Assembly (NCBI GenBank): GCA_003999685.1
Contig: CP021222.1
Location: 2,232,001-2,296,000 of the forward strand
Source: Taiwanofungus camphoratus
Taxonomy: Eukaryota; Basidiomycota; Agaricomycetes; Polyporales; Taiwanofungaceae
Length of the DNA stretch: 64,000 nt
Direction of reading: 5' to 3'
Shown here: piece after piece, positions 38,015 to 47,823 of the stretch
Numbering within the stretch: the first letter of the stretch is position 1
Layout: the number at the start of each line of letters is the position of its first letter
Notes under the pieces: generated by a model
Databases searched by the model: none
The model's input: only the letters and a program-made list of their open reading frames with translations
Told to the model about the DNA's origin: nothing
Made by a program: the position numbers and the translations under genes

Positions 38015-38858
38015 ATGACCTCCAGATCTAACAGAGCAGTAGAAGAACCGAAACTCATTGTGTGAGTCACTCGCATGATACTTTCTCGTGCACGGATTTT
38101 GTCTGATATGTTTCGCGTTAGACTTATGGGCCTTACGGGATCCGGGAAGACGACGGTGAGAATACACCTGGTTTGCAACTCAAGCATAGCACTCACAATA
38201 ACTTCGAATTGGTGGTTACATAGTTTGTAAACCTCGCCAGAGGAGCGCAGGGGTCCTCGACGAATAGCCTTGAGCCAGAAACAGATCAAGTGCATCAGAC
38301 GGAGCCATTTTGGATAGATGGCCAAAAAGTCATTTTGGTCGATACACCCGGTTTTGACGACGCGGAAAAGACAGAGAAAGACATCCTCAATGACATCAAG
38401 ACCTATCTCAGGCAGACGTGAGTGTTGCCTTGATTGAGAACTATTGCATGCCGATATTGATAGTGAACATCAGACGTAAAAAATTGACTGGAATCATATA
38501 TATGCATCGCATTACCGACAACCGTATGGGTGGCACCGCACTAAAGAACTTCAATTTGTTCCAAGACATATGCGGGCCAAAAGCGATGAAAAATGTAACG
38601 ATTGTCACGACCATGTGGGACGTTCCCAGTGCTCGCCGGTATGGCGAGGACCGCGAGAAGCAGCTTCAGAACCGTTGGTATAAAGAGGCACTTGCCCAGG
38701 GAGCTCATATGGAGCGGCATCAAAACACTCCAGAATCGACAAATAAAATTATACAGCACATTATCCGCAGGTCGTCACCGGTGGCGCCCGTCATTGAGAA
38801 GCCACCGGGATCCTGGTGCTGTTCGGGGAAATCTGCTACCCAAAATCTTGAGTGCTAG
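38015..38858 (+). CDS. AIG1-like P-loop GTPase, copy 2
   Basis: ATG at 38015 (MTSRSNRAVEEPKLIV) splices in the same phase as copy 1 to LMGLTGSGKTT (Walker A/G1), then to FVNLARGAQGSSTNSLE. WIDGQKVILVDTPGFDDAEKTE carries G3 (DTPG). An intron after TYLRQ leads to RKKLTGIIYMHRITDNRMGGTALKNF, CGPKAMKNVTIVTTMWD and a charged helical tail. The stop is at 38858, after a cysteine pair (GSWCCSGK). Five exons, about 240 residues. There is no TKxD-type G4 motif; VTTMWD sits in its place, as in other fungal AIG1-like GTPases I recall. No TM segment is visible. The CC near the end could be a lipid anchor, but that is a guess. Substrate and pathway are unknown; such genes are often multi-copy in Agaricomycetes. 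Confidence 0.72.
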
Positions 38859-39570
38859 GTACGCAATAATGCCTCATGTAATTCATACCTCTGAACGATT
38901 CTAACAGGCTTTTCTGGAAGATCAGAGTACTTCATTGGTTGTTTCTAGTACAAACAGCAGTCAGTTAGGAGACGCTGCCGACAAACCACCGACCACGTGG
39001 ATGTACTGAATTGGTTACCTCTGGAAGGCATAGATCTTACGCCTGTGACATTGCCTACTAGATGTTGAATAGAGATATTAACCTCCAGGTATCACTTAGA
39101 CGAACACATAGTACAGAATTTGTATCTTAATGATGTGAACAGCTTTCTCAAATTGTGATATCGGCAGAGTGACCGTTTCCACGTTTAATGGTAGCCCCAA
39201 TTTGTATCGGATGTCGACTGACGGTTACTGGGCATATTCAGTCTTCGAGGCAACCGAAACTGATCATTTGGGTGCTCCAGTCAGAGGCTCCGATCTAGAA
39301 TTCCAGCCACTGTATTCCTTGAAAGGCGCTGAAAGTCGAGCAGCTAGTAGGTCTTGTATTGTGAGAGCGCGTATCATGATCCACCATAGCATCGCGATTT
39401 GCGCGGATGTCAGGTCATTGAGTAACTGGAAAGCCCGTTGACAAGTTTCTAAAGGAGTATATTACTGCCAACTTCTAGCAAGATATATTGCATAAGTAAA
39501 AGCCCAAGACGATTTACAAGAAGTTTTGCTCCAGAAGTTTATGGGCTTCATGATGTCACACTGCAACGGC
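38859..39570. other. Intergenic, nothing recognised
   Basis: Downstream of GTPase copy 2, up to the MITE-like element. Only short frames without motif. Confidence 0.4.
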
Positions 39571-40007
39571 GCAGGACCACCACCAGTCCTATATGAGCTT
39601 TGATCCTAAATCACTGAAAATGGGGGCCTGGGAGCCAAAATGTTCGATGCAAATCACCGAATTTCTGGCCCAAGGCGCATTGCTAGGTGCCAGAAATCAA
39701 CGAAAATGGACCGATAAGCAGGCAGTAGACACCTATTACAGTCATGCTTCTGGTCAGGTACCAATCTAAAAGGATTTTTTCAGTGCAAAACAAGGTGGGT
39801 GCTCCAACACCGCGGAATCCGCTTTGAGGGGAAAAAATGCCAGGCAAATCAGGCGAGCGTTTTTAGAGGTTCGATCCCATTTTTAACTGAAAAAGACCAT
39901 TTTCAGCTGATGTTATGTGAAAAACCACTGAATTGACCATGCTCGGACTACCGAAAAAGGATATGCTCGGGATCAAAGTTCTTATAGGGATTGGCGGTGG
40001 TCCTAGC
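39571..40007. mobile_element. MITE-like element with imperfect terminal inverted repeats
   Basis: The left end reads GCAGGACCACCACCAG, then TCCTATATGAGCTTTGATCC. The reverse complement of the right end reads GCTAGGACCACCGCCAA, then TCCCTATAAGAACTTTGATCC. These form terminal inverted repeats of about 36 bp with a few mismatches and one or two single-base gaps. GGC flanks both ends (39568-39570 and 40008-40010), a possible 3-bp target duplication. Inside there is a 9-bp hairpin (ATTTCTGGC at 39661-39669 with GCCAGAAAT at 39689-39697), a looser inverted pair (TCACTGAAAATGG near 39611 with CCATTTTCAGCTGA at 39897-39910), and no reading frame. Size (437 bp), TIRs and lack of coding fit a non-autonomous DNA transposon. 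The superfamily is not certain; CACTA or Harbinger would both give 3-bp duplications. Confidence 0.6.
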
Positions 40008-40591
40008 GGCACTTCCTAAAGCGGCATACATCATGATGCTTCACGCAGAATGTCAGTGATCAGGCTGTGCAGGAGACAGTTGAGTTCTCAAGCTGACAAT
40101 CTGCTGCTCAACTTACGTGGATCCAGCAAACGAAGGAGGAAGAGTCATGCAGCGCAGATCCTTCATATCGTTGACCATCAGCTCCTCTTGTGGCGTCAAA
40201 CTCGAAGGAATCCGCACCAGAGAGAATGTCCCTGTTGTCTAAGGAGATGCAGGTGGTCGCTAGCGCTGTATCAAGTCGTTGTTGCCCCGTTGTCGTCAGC
40301 GTGATGGACAAGCTAGCAAAAGTATGACACGGCGCATCTTTCGCAGGTACATCTAGCCGAGGTCCGGTGAGAACCTAGAGCCGCCGGCGACACGGTGACT
40401 TATACCCACACCTTCTCGCCTCAACAGGCCGAGCCCCTTCGTCTCTACATTTTCTTCTCTGGACACCAGCCGGACGGTGTACTTTTTTTATTTCGCCAGC
40501 AGGGCTGAGCTTCTTCGACCGGCTCTGTATCCTGACGACCGAGCATCTGCTCGTTTTCATTCGTTGTTCACTACAAGCTTGCTGTGCATTC
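40008..40591. other. Upstream region of the Mso1-like gene
   Basis: About 580 bp between the MITE-like element and the ATG at 40592. A minus-strand frame at 40108-40311 has no motif or start context and is not called. Confidence 0.4.
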
Positions 40592-41927
40592 ATGGCGCTC
40601 CCGAGTCGTCCGAACGTCCGCGTTGGGCTGCCCTCCAACCCTGCCCCTCGCTCGCGTTCCCGGTCTGCAGTTAGGCAACGAAATCCAGAAGTTAATCCAC
40701 CGCGCCCCGGCAGCAGGGTCAGTGATTCCGCACCCTCCCCTACATTTATCGCCACTACCTCGTCTGCGCCCTCGCCGATACATCAAGTCCGTCATCCACG
40801 CTCGCTCGGAGACTTACGTTCGAGCTCTGTACGGTCCCGGTCAGCGGAGGGCCAACGGGGTTTCCGTTCTACTACGCCTCCACCACCACTCCCAATTTCC
40901 TCGCGTCCACTTCCGCAGCCTCCTGTTCAGAACGCAGAGGAAATTCCGCCGTCTTCATGGAAGTGGCGTGATGACATTTCTCGCAGTAATGTGCCCCCCG
41001 AGTACTATACGCCACGAAAAAGGTCTGATGTATCAGTAACATCCTGGTCGTCTTCGTCTTCGGGATCCTCTATGGGAGACTCGTTTAGGTCAGGATACGC
41101 TTCCTCCCGTACAAGTTTCGGTGAAGGTAGTATGGATACCGTTAAAGGCGGGGACCAAGGAGATGTCTCTCCAGTAGCCGAAAAGCCAAACAAGGTCGCT
41201 GACGGGTTTGGCACCTCACTATGGACCCGTGTTACTAGTGCTGCAGGCAACCTTAAGGTGAGTATGAGCAAAGTACTGGCTAATGGACTTGCTACCAGTG
41301 AAAGCGGTGAAGGCATGTCATTTCTGCTGTGTCCTACGTAAATCCAGCTAATCGTCTTGATTTTTAGCTACTCCGTTTGGGCAGGAATCCAGCCTTTCAC
41401 GCGCAATGAAGGCATATCACATCGAGAAGGCGCGTGACGCGTCCGACCTGCCTGATTGGCTCTTCGAAGGCCGTGATCGGGAAGTCATCAGTCGGTTGAG
41501 GAACGCCAGCACCAGCGCTCCCCAGGCGGTGTCCGTAGCCAAGGATGAACATCAGGCCACCACATCGCCCGTCGCCTATCACAGGCGCGGCGTATCCGAC
41601 GCAGTCCAGGAGGACCCTGATGGTTCCACACCAGCATGGCGGCCCACCCACTCCCGCTCGTCCTCGTATACATCCGTGCACTCGACACATCACTCGAGGG
41701 ACAAGATGAACCGTTTAAAGGAGCTGCGGATTGCAAAACGCAATGCCAAAGTGCGTTTTGCGGATGATGACGAGGTCCCACGCGAGCCTGTGTCTGCCGT
41801 TGAGAACAATGTTCAGCCTCAGGCTCGCCATTCCCCTCCCCCAAGGAGGCCTATAACCCCTGTGGGCGATCGGGGTAGGCAGGCTCGCGTTGGGTTGCCT
41901 TCGGGAGTGAGGCCCCAGAGGGTTTGA
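40592..41927 (+). CDS. Disordered protein with Mso1-like Sec1-binding segment
   Basis: ATG at 40592 (MALPSRPNVRVGLPSNP). The first 180 residues are Ser/Pro/Arg-rich and disordered. The only ordered-looking part follows: SLWTRVTSAAGNLKVSMSKVL, then after a single 50-60 bp intron FGQESSLSRAMKAYHIEKAR and SDLPDWLFEGRDR. This layout (W-x-R-V-T-S-A, an amphipathic helix, SRxMKAYH, then DLPxWLF) is what I recall for fungal proteins carrying the Sec1-binding region of Mso1, which couple Sec1/Sec4 to exocytic SNARE assembly at the plasma membrane. The C-terminal third is again disordered, with a basic helix (MNRLKELRIAKRNAKVRFADDDE) that contains a KVRF site, a possible PP1 docking sequence. Length is about 420 residues. 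The family call is from memory and moderate in confidence. Confidence 0.5.
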
Positions 41928-43647
41928 AGACTTAACCTCACGTACTCTGTGCCAGCTGCTGTACAAGCGTATCCAGGCTCCAGCGTCTTCAGTATTTGTG
42001 TGCGTCTCTTATTTGTTTCGCTTGTCAATAAGGAACAGCTCCCTTTGAATTGTCCGTTCTTGGTAGAATGTTTATGTTACAGGCGCAGGAGTATTCCGTA
42101 TATTGTCCTTATTGTTCTCGGTAGTTGCTAGACTGACTTGCTTCCATACTCTGTAAAGAACATCTTGGTATATTCATTCTCCATTTCTAATCTAGTTTCA
42201 TCGGATCGACGATGCCGTGGGGGGCAGCGACTGATGTCAAGACTTCCGAGGGTGCGTGCGCGTGGTGAGTCTCTTTCGCAATCGAAGGTATATACTATAC
42301 AGTACTCCGTTGCTAAGACATGCAGGTAATTTCCGGTCTGCAAGTGCACCACGAGGGATTCTCCTGCGATTATAGAGTGATACGTAACCCTTAAAGCTTG
42401 TGCCGTTGCGGTTGTGAGGATCGCCATGCGCTGGCCAATGAGAACCTGTGAACAAAGTACAGTGTGCTCTCTCAAATTGATTGGTCGCCTCGTCCAACCT
42501 ATCGGCTATGTTAGTGGTCAATTACAACACATAATTTTGGACAAAACCTCGGTCCTCGGACGTGCAAGGCGGGCAAGGACTTTGACAGTGCGGTGGCAGT
42601 TCCAATGTGCAGTCATCTGCACGCTCAAGTTTTGAATCCGACCCGACTCACGTCAAAGTGGTGCATGCAAGTGTTCCCGTTTTGCCAATTCTTTGTTCGC
42701 AGTAACTCGGAGGTCTCTTACGACGCAATCATGATCATGATCATGATAGAATTCCACATGTGCAGCTGCCACACTTTTCCTACAGATTAATTTTGTCAAC
42801 TGATGCGCACAATGGGCATGACTTTGTCCCGTAGCTAACGACTCGCGACATAAGTGATTTCTGTACCTACACACTTCCAATGCGATCTGAAGGCTCAGCA
42901 ATGAAAACCCCGCAGCTACTTGGGCGTTGCATCGATATGATCGAAAAGCAGCTCAAGCGCACGGGCACGTCGCAAGTCGGTGCCCGGCACACTTTCTGAT
43001 CGTAGCCATCGCAAAGGTCACCGGGGAGTCCGCAGGTAAGGATAATCAGATGTACTTACATTCAGCGTGTCAATTATGGTCCTGCTAATGTGGTTGAGAT
43101 GGAGATCTTACCGTTGACGGGAACCGTATTTCTTCGTCAATATACAATGACTGCGGGAAACACCCCCTCCGAGAGGCTCAACCATGTTTTCCTGATGTTG
43201 TAGCGTGGTTCCTACTTGATCAGTTGTAAGCGCATAATACGATCCTGTCATTGGCTAAGTTTTTTTTACCTAAATGTTCTATCGTCCTGACCCTGTCGCC
43301 ATGGCGGTGAGAAGCTTCCAACGAGAATCACTTCCTTGCCATGTCGACCTGGATATAAGGAGGTGCATTCTGGAATCTGGTCCCTCACCCTTTCCTCCCT
43401 TCGCTCCTTTTTTGCATTCTCTATTCTTAGTCGAGTTGATTTCGACTCTTCGTTCATTCGGGGTAAGCACTGTGCTCGATGTCTGACGCTAGCAAACACA
43501 GCCTGACAATGCTTGTAGATTACCCTCTTCGATAGAGACTTCAACTGCAAATTCCTCTGGGAGGCTTCCTAGCGCTCGATTCGTATTCGTTCGCCAACAC
43601 ACCTCGACGGTATCTTCGTTTGAATTTCGTTTTATTGACTTTGTACA
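41928..43647. other. Intergenic, promoter of the cupredoxin gene at its right end
   Basis: About 1.7 kb without a supported gene. A short self-complementary run of ATGATC units lies at 42727-42748. C/T-rich stretches just before 43648 resemble the pyrimidine-rich promoters and leaders of strongly expressed fungal genes. Confidence 0.4.
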
Positions 43648-45400
43648 ATGGTCGGATTTGCTCCTTTGATTGGTGCCGCCGCCGTTTTTGCGGGTTATGT
43701 TTCTGGCCGGCCAACACCAGACAGCGCCGTCGGGGGTGAGGTTGCTGTCTCCGCACCCTACGGGGTTGTCATGTCTGACACCGCCGAGCTTTCTTCGTAA
43801 GTTCAGTTGCAATTACCATGAGGTGTTTGGTATACTGATGTTTGATCAGGCAATTGGCGTCGGCGACAGCAATGGGGATGGCGCCCATGATGTCCGCTGC
43901 CATGGGCAGTATGGGTGGTATGGGAAATATGGGTGGTATGGGCGGTATGGGCAGTATGGGTGGTATGGGCGGTATGGGCAGTATGGGTGGTATGGGCGGC
44001 ATGATGTCTGGCGCCATGGGTGGCATGCACACAAAAGCCATGGGTGGCATGGGCGGTATGGGTGGAATGGGTAGTATGGGCGGTATGGGTGGAATGGGTA
44101 GTATGGGCAGCATGATGACCGATTCGATGGCCCCGTCGATGACCGCCGCACCGGATTCCATGATGACTGCTGCACCAACTGCAGTGATGTCTTCAGATGT
44201 TATGATGACTTCGGATGTCATGATGACTTCGGATGTCATGATGACTTCGGATGTTATGATGACCTCCTCTGCCATGGCGACCGCTGCAATGGCGACCATG
44301 TCCTATGGATCGGGCAGCGCAAACTGGGGCAGCGACGGCTACAACAACTGTGTACAACGTAAGACAGACTCAGTTTTTACTTTTCCATGTACTGATTTCC
44401 CTCTAGAATGTGTTGCCTCCTTTGGTGCCCCCCCTGCAACCTACACCCCGCCACCGACCGCCACCAGCGGTTCGGGCTATTCAGGCAGTTCTGGCTCGGG
44501 TACCACCCACACTGTCATTGTCGCCCCTACTCAGGGCGTCCTTCGCTACGTGCCTTTTGCTGTGAACGCATCTGCCGGCGACACTGTCATGTTCATGTGG
44601 GGCGCGAACAACCACACTGTGACCAAGTCTTCGCAGCTCGAGCTGTGCAACAAGACCTCTGACGCGGCTTTTGCGACGGGCGAACAGAATCAGGGTTTCA
44701 CCTTCACGCAAGTCGTCAATGACACTAACCCCACTTTCTTCTATTGCGCGACGCCCGGCCACTGGAAAGTCGCTCCTTTTCTTGGGCTGCAGACTTGATA
44801 CTGACACAGATTGTGTATATAGCGAGAAGGGCATGTTCGGCATCATCAACCCGCCCAGTGTGTCCAACAACGCGAACACATCCGTCGCGAGCATGATGCC
44901 TGCAATGATGATGAACAGCTCGACCATCTCCGCAATGAACGCATCCATGGCTGCGGGTGCAAGCAGCGCTGCGATGAGCTGGGGCTCGGCGATGGACATG
45001 AGCGGCATGCCCGCGTGGTCGATGCAGTACTTCGCTGAGAACGTCATGTGCGTGCTCAGCCTTTCTATCTCATCCTGAGCTGATTTTTAACGTCTTTGTT
45101 GCCGACAACAGGTATACGCGCTCCTTCCTCGCGATGAACCCTGCCGTCATGCAGTCGGACGGCTCGATCAACCTCGGCGCGAGCAGTAACCTCGTGTTCC
45201 CTCAGGACATTAGTGCTACGATGAGCAACTCGAGCTCGGGCGCCAGCGCGCCCGAGAACGCAGGGTCCACACCCTCTGCGTCGGTGAGCGGGTCCGCGTC
45301 GCCGTCAATGACGATGTCCGCCAGCGGCGCGACATCGACGGGAGTGTCGAGCGTGCTGCTTGGCGCAGTAGCACTTGTCGCAGCGTTCCTCACACTTTGA
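43648..45400 (+). CDS. Secreted GPI-type serine-rich cupredoxin with Met/Gly repeat domain
   Basis: ATG at 43648 begins a signal peptide, MVGFAPLIGAAAVFAGYVSG. After an intron comes a Met/Gly-rich domain of about 80 residues built from MGGMGS-type units, then four SDVMMT units. Another intron (after NNCVQ) leads to a Ser/Thr/Pro linker and a blue-copper domain: THTVIVAPTQG, then NNHTVTKSS (first His ligand), then FYCATPGHCEKGMFGI with the Cys, second His and axial Met. All four type-1 copper ligands are thus present. Met-rich and Ser-rich sequence follows, then a C-terminus rich in Ser/Ala ending in a hydrophobic GPI-anchor-like tail (LLGAVALVAAFLTL) at 45400. The fold is that of fungal serine-rich extracellular cupredoxins. 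Met runs are known copper(I) ligands in other proteins, so copper binding at the cell wall is a reasonable inference. The intron inside the copper site starts GA rather than GT. Confidence 0.8.
43901..44113 (+). repeat. Minisatellite encoding Met/Gly repeats
   Basis: Tandem degenerate 9-bp units (ATGGGTGGT, ATGGGCGGT, ATGGGCAGT) grouped into longer 27-bp periods. They are interrupted once by a block encoding MMSGAMGGMHTKA. The frame codes for MGG/MGS throughout, so length changes keep the reading frame. Confidence 0.9.
44193..44264 (+). repeat. Four tandem 18-bp units encoding SDVMMT
   Basis: Units at 44193-44210, 44211-44228, 44229-44246 and 44247-44264. They differ only at third codon positions (TCA/TCG, GTT/GTC, ACT/ACC). 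Confidence 0.9.
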
Positions 45401-45928
45401 GTGTGATTTTGTGTGTGATGATGGACTGTCCCTTTCCTATCTCTGTCTGGTGCTTGTTACATACGACATGCTGCCCTGCGGCCCATGGACCTGGCGCTAA
45501 TCTCTCTCTCGCTTGATCCGGATTGTTGATATCGTCTCTTTGAAGTTCTACATACTTAGTGTGTGCGCGGACACTCCATAGTACTGAATCGTTTCTTTGC
45601 GCTTGGACATGGTTTTCCTTTTCGTACTAGTTTCATTTAGTACTGGTCTCGTGTGCGAGGAAAAGGCGCCTCCCTACATTACCTTGGTAGTCTGATCAAT
45701 GATATCGGATTTGCCTCTGTAATGTCTTTTGATTGCAAGAGGCGTCAGCCTCCGTAAAAAAGGGTAATCAACGAAGTCACAATCGTAGTCCCCAAATCTC
45801 GTCAATTGAGGGTCACTAGAAGCTCAGACCATATATGCTCAATATACACCATAGGATACTCTATATTACATGCTCATTCTTCTCCGATTCCACTCCGCTC
45901 CACCTTGCTACTGCCGGCACCGCAGAGC
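45401..45928. other. 3' flanks of two convergent genes
   Basis: 528 bp between the cupredoxin (+) and methyltransferase (-) stops. No gene seen; T-rich stretches may be 3' untranslated sequence. Confidence 0.4.
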
Positions 45929-46792
45929 TCAGAGGCGCACACAGTACGTGAAGCCATCGTAGCCCTTCTCGCCCGCGTTCGCGAGCGTTGTCGCGTCGAC
46001 ATCGGGGTCCGTCTGGATGTGTGCAAGTAGCGCGCGTACTCCGGCCAGGTCCTCGTCTATGGGGACGCTCAGGTCCGCGACGCGTCCGCCGCGCACAACG
46101 TTGTCGATGATCTGTATGATACGTTCAAGGTGATCAACACCGCTGTACACTACAGACACGCAGGGTAAGAAGGGGGGCGTACGATAACACCGTTCTTGCG
46201 GACGAGGCGCTTCGCCTCCAGGAAGTAGGCGAGATTGCCGGTCTTGTCGGCGTCGATGAAGATGAGGTCGAAGGGCGGCTCCGGGGTGAGGCTTTTGAGT
46301 GTCTCCACGGCGGGGCCTAGGATGATTTTCACCTTCGATGCCAGTCCGGCGTGTGTAAGGTTCGCTTGCGCAACCTGCGGAAGCACAGGTGTCATGAGCA
46401 TGGTGCTTACGCTTGACAGGAAAGGCGCTACCTTGGCATGGTGCGCGTCGAGCTCGGCAGTCACAAGCTCGCCGTCATCGGGGAGGGCGCGCGCCATCCA
46501 GATGGTGGAGTACCTGCACGGACGTGCGGAGGGGATGTAGAATCAGGGACATTGGCACGCCATGAGAATGAACTGACCCACCGAGCGTTCCGACCTCAAG
46601 GACACGCTTCGCACTTATGGTACGAACGATGAGGTTGAGGAACTTGCCCTGGGCGGTGCTCACGGCAATGGCAGGGAGGCCGGAGGCCTCGGAATGGGCG
46701 CGAGCGTGGTCGAGGGCGGGGTCGGGCTTGATGAGGAAGGCGTTGTGGTATGCGTCCGAGCGCTGCCAGATCTCAGGCCAATTGGTGGTCAT
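45929..46792 (-). CDS. SAM-dependent O-methyltransferase (CCoAOMT type)
   Basis: ATG at 46792 (MTTNWPEIWQRSDAYHNAFLI). After a helical lead comes VRTISAKRVLEVGTLGG, the glycine motif I of the Rossmann fold, spliced to YSTIWMARALPDDGELVTAELDAHHAK (motif II acidic residue). VAQANLTHAGL, IILGPAVETLKSL and FDLIFIDADKTGN follow; the IDAD motif coordinates metal and substrate in this class. The last exons have RLVRKNGVI and a C-terminal DNVVRGGRVAD segment, ending GYDGFTYCVRL at 45929. About 230 residues over four or five exons fits class I cation-dependent O-methyltransferases, which act on catechol-type hydroxyls in the cytosol. The substrate is unknown. Confidence 0.88.
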
Positions 46793-47823
46793 TGCGGTGT
46801 TCACAGGCGAAATAAGGTCTGAGGTGCTTTGCGGGGGAAAGTGCGAGTGATATCGGGATTTTTTGAGCAAATTTATATCGAATAGGAGGGCGGAAAGAAT
46901 GTTCTTCCGGGTGCCTTTTGCAACATATCACACGGAAGGGAGCATACGCCATGCAGTCCTATCTGCAGTCATTGTGCGTATCCGTGTGAGCTGGAGAAGC
47001 ACGCCTTGGCTATTGTTAACACCACAAACTTCTGTGCCGTAGCCGCCTGCAAGATGCAGTTATGTCCATTTTCCGTCCACCGACTGGGAAGCGGGCATTG
47101 CAGCAGAGATTGTCCGTACATGGGGCAAGCAGAGCGGAAGAGGATACTGGCATATGTCGCAAAGGCCGACTGTGAGACCGGTCTGAGCAGTTTCTCGTCC
47201 ACCACAACGTTACTCTCTCCAGAGGCCATCTACCTATGCAATAGACTGTTTCTTAGTGAGTCCTCTTTCTCTCTTAGTCAAATGCTCAGTTCTAGTGACT
47301 TGTCTTACTTACACTATCTTTTTTTGAAAGACACTGCCAAACTATTTTTGATATAGCAAATCTAAACATCATTTTGCTGACTGAACTACATATAGAGCAT
47401 AGTATTGCTGAATGGTCTGTTGTCATTACTGTCTCTGAAAACCATTGTGTCAATATGCTCACAATTTGATTTGAATGAGTCCATTACTATAGTGTGAGTT
47501 CTTATTATGCATTTGATTTTTTAGTTATAGCGACAAATCAATTATAAGATGTTATGACATTACTTGTAGTATGAACAATTCATTTTAAAAAGTGGCAAAA
47601 GATTGTATAAAATCTGTTTTAGCTTTTACACTTGAATCATCAGATATAAGCCTATATTTAAAAAACACTCTTTTGCCATTTGTCACCTACACCAGAAGAA
47701 TATCATGTGCTTTTATGTCATGTGATTCTTGTTTATCGGTGCGCGCCCGTGGGAAAATTGCCAAGACGTGATCCATCCCGAACTCTCACTTCGTCCGCGA
47801 CGCCATCACAACACGCGTCCAAC
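46793..47823. other. Intergenic with an A+T-rich island
   Basis: The left part is the promoter of the methyltransferase. From about 47240 to 47700 the sequence becomes strongly A+T-rich, with no frame of interest, and holds an inverted pair TGGCAAAAG (47593-47601) / CTTTTGCCA (47670-47678). The change in composition relative to the very GC-rich gene at 47824 is abrupt and suggests an old insertion. Confidence 0.45.

Noticed and set aside
39860-39885. B-box-like GGTTCGATCCC
   Set aside because: It lies within the MITE-like element with no A box at proper distance and no cloverleaf.
42727-42748. ATGATC self-complementary run
   Set aside because: Short simple-sequence repeat, with nothing around it to suggest a function.
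43901-44264. CRISPR-like array
   Set aside because: Units are directly tandem with no spacers and are coding in a eukaryotic gene.
43803-44300. Antisense frames rich in His/Thr and Pro/Ile across the Met/Gly repeats
   Set aside because: They are mirror images of the coding minisatellite; the plus strand carries the signal peptide, splice sites and copper motifs.
46969-47229. Minus-strand frame MASGESNVVVDEKLL...
   Set aside because: No splice partners, motif or promoter context; composition does not stand out.
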